64,000 nt of DNA from Euclidia mi (taxonomy: Eukaryota > Arthropoda > Insecta > Lepidoptera > Erebidae): assembly GCA_944739405.2 (NCBI GenBank), contig OX123182.2:91814051-91878050 (forward strand), read 5' to 3'. Positions within the stretch are counted from its first letter, which is position 1, and each line of letters opens with the position of its first letter. The notes beneath the pieces were generated by a model. The model was not told the origin of the DNA and did not search any database. It saw only the letters and a list, made by a program, of their open reading frames with translations. Shown here in pieces: positions 36,801 to 45,800 of this stretch. The position numbers and the translations under genes were made by a program.

Positions 36801-39800
36801 GCGCTGTCCGCCGCGCCGCCCGCGCCCGGCCTCGTGCTCGCCGCGCACCACCGCGCTTACAAAGGTACACTGTACACTGTACACTGTACTACATACACAA
36901 CATCGACACGCGCAGTGACGCGCAGTTCCCCGCGCTGTCCGCCGCGCCGCCCGCGCCCGGCCTCGTGCTCGCCGCGCACCACCGCGCTTACAAAGGTACA
37001 CTGTACACTGTACACTGTACACTGTACTACATACACAACATCGACACGCGCAGTGACGCGCAGTTCCCCGCGCTGTCCGCCGCGCCGCCCGCGCCCGGCC
37101 TCGTGCTCGCCGCGCACCACCGCGCTTACAAAGGTACACTGTACACTGTACACTGTACTACATACACAACATCGACACGCGCAGTGACGCGCAGTTCCCC
37201 GCGCTGTCCGCCGCGCCGCCCGCGCCCGGCCTCGTGCTCGCCGCGCACCACCGCGCTTACAAAGGTACACTGTACACTGTACACTGTACTACATACACAA
37301 CATCGACACGCGCAGTGACGCGCAGTTCCCCGCGCTGTCCGCCGCGCCGCCCGCGCCCGGCCTCGTGCTCGCCGCGCACCACCGCGCTTACAAAGGTACA
37401 CTGTACACTGTACACTGTACTACATACACAACATCGACACGCGCAGTGACGCGCAGTTCCCCGCGCTGTCCGCCGCGCCGCCCGCGCCCGGCCTCGTGCT
37501 CGCCGCGCACCACCGCGCTTACAAAGGTACACTGTACACTGTACACTGTACTACATACACAACATCGACACGCGCAGTGACGCGCAGTTCCCCGCGCTGT
37601 CCGCCGCGCCGCCCGCGCCCGGCCTCGTGCTCGCCGCGCCGCCCGCGCCCGGCCTCGTGCTCGCCGCGCACCACCGCGCTTACAAAGGTACACTGTACAC
37701 TGTACACTGTACACTGTACTACATACACAACATCGACACGCGCAGTGACGCGCAGTTCCCCGCGCTGTCCGCCGCGCCGCCCGCGCCCGGCCTCGTGCTC
37801 GCCGCGCACCACCGCGCTTACAAAGGTACACTGTACACTGTACACTGTACTACATACACAACATCGACACGCGCAGTGACGCGCAGTTCCCCGCGCTGTC
37901 CGCCGCGCCGCCCGCGCCCGGCCTCGTGCTCGCCGCGCACCACCGCGCTTACAAAGGTACACTGTACACTGTACACTGTACTACATACACAACATCGACA
38001 CGCGCAGTGACGCGCAGTTCCCCGCGCTGTCCGCCGCGCCGCCCGCGCCCGGCCTCGTGCTCGCCGCGCCGCCCGCGCCCGGCCTCGTGCTCGCCGCGCA
38101 CCACCGCGCTTACAAAGGTACACTGTACACTGTACACTGTACACTGTACTACATACACAACATCGACACGCGCAGTGACGCGCAGTTCCCCGCGCTGTCC
38201 GCCGCGCCGCCCGCGCCCGGCCTCGTGCTCGCCGCGCACCACCGCGCTTACAAAGGTACACTGTACACTGTACACTGTACTACATACACAACATCGACAC
38301 GCGCAGTGACGCGCAGTTCCCCGCGCTGTCCGCCGCGCCGCCCGCGCCCGGCCTCGTGCTCGCCGCGCACCACCGCGCTTACAAAGGTACACTGTACACT
38401 GTACTACATACACAACATCGACACGCGCAGTGACGCGCAGTTCCCCGCGCTGTCCGCCGCGCCGCCCGCGCCCGGCCTCGTGCTCGCCGCGCACCACCGC
38501 GCTTACAAAGGTACACTGTACACTGTACACTGTACTACATACACAACATCGACACGCGCAGTGACGCGCAGTTCCCCGCGCTGTCCGCCGCGCCGCCCGC
38601 GCCCGGCCTCGTGCTCGCCGCGCACCACCGCGCTTACAAAGGTACACTGTACACTGTACACTGTACTACATACACAACATCGACACGCGCAGTGACGCGC
38701 AGTTCCCCGCGCTGTCCGCCGCGCCGCCCGCGCCCGGCCTCGTGCTCGCCGCGCACCACCGCGCTTACAAAGGTACACTGTACACTGTACACTGTACTAC
38801 ATACACAACATCGACACGCGCAGTGACGCGCAGTTCCCCGCGCTGTCCGCCGCGCCGCCCGCGCCCGGCCTCGTGCTCGCCGCGCCGCCCGCGCCCGGCC
38901 TCGTGCTCGCCGCGCACCACCGCGCTTACAAAGGTACACTGTACACTGTACACTGTACACTGTACTACATACACAACATCGACACGCGCAGTGACGCGCA
39001 GTTCCCCGCGCTGTCCGCCGCGCCGCCCGCGCCCGGCCTCGTGCTCGCCGCGCACCACCGCGCTTACAAAGGTACACTGTACACTGTACACTGTACTACA
39101 TACACAACATCGACACGCGCAGTGACGCGCAGTTCCCCGCGCTGTCCGCCGCGCCGCCCGCGCCCGGCCTCGTGCTCGCCGCGCACCACCGCGCTTACAA
39201 AGGTACACTGTACACTGTACACTGTACTACATACACAACATCGACACGCGCAGTGACGCGCAGTTCCCCGCGCTGTCCGCCGCGCCGCCCGCGCCCGGCC
39301 TCGTGCTCGCCGCGCACCACCGCGCTTACAAAGGTACACTGTACACTGTACACTGTACTACATACACAACATCGACACGCGCAGTGACGCGCAGTTCCCC
39401 GCGCTGTCCGCCGCGCCGCCCGCGCCCGGCCTCGTGCTCGCCGCGCACCACCGCGCTTACAAAGGTACACTGTACACTGTACTACATACACAACATCGAC
39501 ACGCGCAGTGACGCGCAGTTCCCCGCGCTGTCCGCCGCGCCGCCCGCGCCCGGCCTCGTGCTCGCCGCGCACCACCGCGCTTACAAAGGTACACTGTACA
39601 CTGTACACTGTACTACATACACAACATCGACACGCGCAGTGACGCGCAGTTCCCCGCGCTGTCCGCCGCGCCGCCCGCGCCCGGCCTCGTGCTCGCCGCG
39701 CACCACCGCGCTTACAAAGGTACACTGTACACTGTACACTGTACTACATACACAACATCGACACGCGCAGTGACGTGCAGTTCCCCGCGCTGTCCGCCGC

Positions 39801-42800
39801 GCCGCCCGCGCCCGGCCTCGTGCTCGCCGCGCACCACCGCGCTTACAAAGGTACACTGTACACTGTACACTGTACTACATACACAACATCGACACGCGCA
39901 GTGACGCGCAGTTCCCCGCGCTGTCCGCCGCGCCGCCCGCGCCCGGCCTCGTGCTCGCCGCGCACCACCGCGCTTACAAAGGTACACTGTACACTGTACA
40001 CTGTACTACATACACAACATCGACACGCGCAGTGACGCGCAGTTCCCCGCGCTGTCCGCCGCGCCGCCCGCGCCCGGCCTCGTGCTCGCCGCGCACCACC
40101 GCGCTTACAAAGGTACACTGTACACTGTACACTGTACTACATACACAACATCGACACGCGCAGTGACGCGCAGTTCCCCGCGCTGTCCGCCGCGCCGCCC
40201 GCGCCCGGCCTCGTGCTCGCCGCGCACCACCGCGCTTACAAAGGTACACTGTACACTGTACACTGTACTACATACACAACATCGACACGCGCAGTGACGC
40301 GCAGTTCCCCGCGCTGTCCGCCGCGCCGCCCGCGCCCGGCCTCGTGCTCGCCGCGCACCACCGCGCTTACAAAGGTACACTGTACACTGTACTACATACA
40401 CAACATCGACACGCGCAGTGACGCGCAGTTCCCCGCGCTGTCCGCCGCGCCGCCCGCGCCCGGCCTCGTGCTCGCCGCGCACCACCGCGCTTACAAAGGT
40501 ACACTGTACACTGTACACTGTACACTGTACTACATACACAACATCGACACGCGCAGTGACGCGCAGTTCCCCGCGCTGTCCGCCGCGCCGCCCGCGCCCG
40601 GCCTCGTGCTCGCCGCGCACCACCGCGCTTACAAAGGTACACTGTACACTGTACACTGTACTACATACACAACATCGACACGCGCAGTGACGCGCAGTTC
40701 CCCGCGCTGTCCGCCGCGCCGCCCGCGCCCGGCCTCGTGCTCGCCGCGCACCACCGCGCTTACAAAGGTACACTGTACACTGTACTACATACACAACATC
40801 GACACGCGCAGTGACGCGCAGTTCCCCGCGCTGTCCGCCGCGCCGCCCGCGCCCGGCCTCGTGCTCGCCGCGCACCACCGCGCTTACAAAGGTACACTGT
40901 ACACTGTACACTGTACTACATACACAACATCGACACGCGCAGTGACGCGCAGTTCCCCGCGCTGTCCGCCGCGCCGCCCGCGCCCGGCCTCGTGCTCGCC
41001 GCGCACCACCGCGCTTACAAAGGTACACTGTACACTGTACACTGTACTACATACACAACATCGACACGCGCAGTGACGCGCAGTTCCCCGCGCTGTCCGC
41101 CGAGCCGCCCGCGCCCGGCCTCGTGCTCGCCGCGCACCACCGCGCTTACAAAGGTACACTGTACACTGTACACTGTACTACATACACAACATCGACACGC
41201 GCAGTGACGCGCAGTTCCCCGCGCTGTCCGCCGCGCCGCCCGCGCCCGGCCTCGTGCTCGCCGCGCACCACCGCGCTTACAAAGGTACACTGTACACTGT
41301 ACACTGTACTACATACACAACATCGACACGCGCAGTGACGCGCAGTTCCCCGCGCTGTCCGCCGCGCCGCCCGCGCCCGGCCTCGTGCTCGCCGCGCACC
41401 ACCGCGCTTACAAAGGTACACTGTACACTGTACACTGTACTACATACACAACATCGACACGCGCAGTGACGCGCAGTTCCCCGCGCTGTCCGCCGCGCCG
41501 CCCGCGCCCGGCCTCGTGCTCGCCGCGCACCACCGCGCTTACAAAGGTACACTGTACACTGTACACTGTACTACATACACAACATCGACACGCGCAGTGA
41601 CGCGCAGTTCCCCGCGCTGTCCGCACTCGTTTATTATGACATAATTATTGTTTGTACGTATTATAATATGGTGGTACGAGTGAATAGATGGTATTGTCGG
41701 CAGGGGCTGATGGTTTGGCTCGCACTGACAAGAACTTCCCCACGTTGGGCGGAGGTGCCGCCCCTCGCCCCGCACCGCGGCCCGCAGCGACGTCGAACAC
41801 ACCTGTCGCAGCCACCATCGTTAGAAATTGTAAGTATATTACATAGAATATTACTTTATAATTACACATACTCACAGCTCATAGCGTGACTTGCCTTATC
41901 GTTCGTAAGGGTCGGCAAAGTTAAGCAACGTTTTCACAGGTCACCATTTAGTGGCATAGGTATAATAGGTTTGTGTCCACTAACAATAAATCGGTTTGAT
42001 TGTAGTATCTATAGATTCATTATTATTTTAAGATGTCAATAAAGTTTACCTGAATATATAAAATCCTTGCGTTACTGACTCACTGACAGACACGCTACAG
42101 CCGAAACTGTTGGGCACAGGAAGCTGAAATTTGGCATGCATGTTCCTTGGGGACCGTATGGGTGCACTAAGAAGGGATTTCCCGAAATTCCCACGGGATC
42201 GGCCAAAACGGGTAAATTAAAAAAAAAATGCATGTGTAGCTGCTGGCATCGTCTAGTCTTAATATATAAAATCCTTGCGTTACTGACTGACTGACAGACA
42301 CGCTACGGCCGAAACTATTGGGCGCAGGAAGCTGAAATTTGGCATGTATGTTCCTTGGGGACCGTAGGGGTGCACTAAGAAGGGATTTCCCGAAATGCCC
42401 ACGGGATCGGCCAAAACGGGTAAATTAAAAAAATGCAGGCGTAGCTGCTGGCGTCCTCTAGTTTATTATAAAAAGGTAAGATTAATGTTATTTTTAGGAT
42501 TCTTAAACTAAATAATGTATTTATTCTTGTGACAGTGAACACCAATCAGAGATCATTACGTCAAACAATACGTCCGCCATTCATGTCGTTGACGTTTTAG
42601 TAGTAAATACAAATGAAACGTCAAACTTTCTACCTGTCAAATCGTATATAACAAAATAAAAGTGGGTACACCAGACCACACTTCATTCACGGTTTGTTTT
42701 GTTTTGGACTTTCTGGTTTACAGCGTTTTCGTGTCAAATTCAAAAAGGTTTTTAAAAAGCCGTAATTAGTAATGTTGCTGATCAATTTTTGAAGAAAAAG

Positions 42801-45800
42801 TCAGGTATTTCAGTTTAACATCTATTAAAGGAACGAATCAATCGCTAATTACATTTTAGGACACAAGCCTATTATATTAGAGCGCTACCGTGTTCTGTAT
42901 ACCGTGGCGTGACTTATTTAGAACTGACAAAATTAGAAAAACAAGAATGGAAAGTGTCATATTCTCACATTACTACCTATATCTTTAGTCAACTTTGAGA
43001 AAGATCGGCCTTTAAAAAAAAGAACTTTGCCCTTTTTTTTTCATGTAATACAAAGAACAATGGCCACTTCTCATACATTGAATGACCTGATAATGAATTA
43101 TTGCGTCTATAGATAAAATGTACGAAAACAAGTAGCTCTATGATCAAGAAATTATACTGTAAAGACAGTTTTTCTTATAAAGGCCTAGGAATTACATAAT
43201 ACACCGAAATTAGTTCGTATTAATTTGACAGATTCTCCCATGTCCAATGTCACCGGCGGCGTCTTTACGTCAAAAACGTTCCGTTGCATCCTTATCCAAT
43301 GTTTTCAACGGGCAGAAATACATTTATATTTATCTTTTTATATCTTTTAACATAAACATTCATTTATGATCAGCTTTTAACAGCTTGATACCATTTATAT
43401 ATAAAATTAAGCTTTCTCGAGGTTTTGACAAAACCAGTCGATATAGATGTGGTATAAGTGAAATGGAACGTAGCTAAACAAGGAAGTATTATCGGGCACA
43501 GATAATATAACAATGAAGCGAATAAAAAATATTTTTATAAGGATGAGTACACGAGTTCTAGAACATCTTTACAACCCAAAACTTTTCTTTTTACCTAGGC
43601 TTCTATAAAATATAATTGTTAGTGAAATCATTACACTATAAAACAACCGTAATTTTAAAATAACTTTTATGTCTACACATGTTCAGGTCAAAAATGGCCA
43701 TTCTTCTTTATTTGTTAGCTGAAATGTTTCTTAATTAATGAAATAAAAACTAAACGAAAGGATCACTTAGTAAAAATACAATGGCGATATCACAAATCTG
43801 TATATTGGATTGCATCGTACAGTTTTGCAGCCACAATTAACCATTCTCTTTAAACCAACATTTCGCTCAACAGCTAAGCCCAGCGTATCAATCCAGTTGC
43901 ACAGTCAACCTGCGTCCGCCAGTAACTTCCGCTTGACGCAGACTAGTGGCAACCGCGGCATCACCATCCCGCCCCCGCAGAGGAAGCCGCCGCCCATTGA
44001 CGATGATGACTTTCCAGCGCTGGGACTCGCCAGAGACGACCATCCTAGTATTGGCGCTGGAACTGTGCAGGCGCCTAAGGTGAGGACTTATTAATACCGG
44101 AATGTATAGGATTTCTATCCGTTACTCTTTTGGTATAACTATAAACATAAAGATTAAGGGCCTGTGCAAACCACGTCTTTTAAACGCGCCGTCGACGCGC
44201 GTTTCAGAAACGCGCGTCGACGGCGCGCTTTTATCCTACAGAGCAGTTTGTTGTCGTTTATATCGATACAAACGCGCCGCACCGGCGCGTCTGTATCGAT
44301 ACACACACGCGTTAGTATAGCGTTTGCTCAGATTATTATAACAAAAGGCAGATGGAGCGCATTCATCAAAGTGAGGCACGTTGACAGCTATGTGTGCGTG
44401 ACATTTGGCGACTGCACTGTACGGACACGAGCGTCTATGTGCGTGTAAAGTTGCCAGATTATTAATAATCTCCCACTCATCATCATCAGCCTTTAACAGT
44501 CCACGGCTGGACTAAGACCCTCCTTTGAAAGGAGGAATACTATATACCATACAATACTACTATACCACCCTGGCCAAACGGGTTGGTGTAAGGTTTGTAT
44601 CAAGTTTTCTTCTCTTACAGTGCTGTTCTCTGCATACATAATATGCTCCCTCCGTCGGCTCTTACGACACCCATGGGATGATATGGGGTGGTGACATTCC
44701 TTATTCTTAATCCGTCACCCAATCTCCCACTATTTTGCACATAGTTTTGTAATGTTTTTATGGAACTTATATACTGACATTAGTTTGCGGTCTTGAATAA
44801 TTTACTGTATAACTGTAATAGATTTCATTACGTATAATATTCATGCACCGGAGACAGTGAACATTAATGAAAGCGACGTACACTATACAGGTGAATATAG
44901 ATCAATTCTCTCACCCTTGTAAAGGTATTCATGAACCGGCGAAATTTTGTCAAGTACATAATCAAGAATAAATATCATGATTTGTAGACAACACTAATTT
45001 TACTATTAAAAAAAAAGTATTAGAAGCGCAAACTCATGGATATGATTGTTTATTCTGACCATTCCAACGTACGGTTCTCAAACCTGGTCACCTACCCAGC
45101 TTCACAGGTCACGCCTAGGGGTCTGCCAGAGAGCCATAGAGCGCTGCATCCTGGATCTTAAACTTAAAGACAGGATAAGGAACACCGAGCTGCGTTCTAG
45201 AACAGGCATCAAAGACGTGGGAAGAAAGGCTGCCAGTCTCAAATGGAACTGGGCGAGCAGCGTCAAAGAGTATCAACACTGTGGGTACCAGAGGATAGAC
45301 GACGTCGCCGAGGCCGGCCACGAAAAAGGTGGCGAAATGACCTAGACGCCTACTATAAGAGCAGGAGTGGGACAACGTAAGCTATTAAAAAAAATGAATG
45401 CTGCAATCAATTATTTCTGTTTCTACACATTAAGTACATGAATATTTAGATCGTATAGGGATCGAACCCAAAACAATGTATACATATTGGAAAGCCTATA
45501 ACAATTAGGCATGAGACCGATATATCAAAACGAATCTGAAATCCGACTGCAGTCAGAAATCGTATCGTATCGATATTCCAATATGAAAAAACCGATTTTA
45601 GAAAACGCAAAACAATACCACAATAACGCAAACAATCTAATCCGAACCAAATGGTGCAAGCGCAACCAAACTACAAAGTAAATCTAAAGCTTACGTTTTC
45701 GATAGTTTTCATATTCATTCGTTCTCTTTCACTCTACCAAACGACTAATTAGTTAGAATGAGAGAGAGCTAATTTTATTTCTTTTCTTACTAACTTAGTG

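Noticed and set aside
21671..41624. CRISPR-like array
   Set aside because: Whole units are identical, including the 'spacers', the host gene is eukaryotic with introns, and no cas genes exist. These are tandem duplications of exon edges.
25533..41802. Dozens of overlapping 71-, 91- and up to 392-codon ORFs on both strands
   Set aside because: Periodic artefacts of the 131/124/138-bp units of array 2. They repeat the same peptide in shifted frames.
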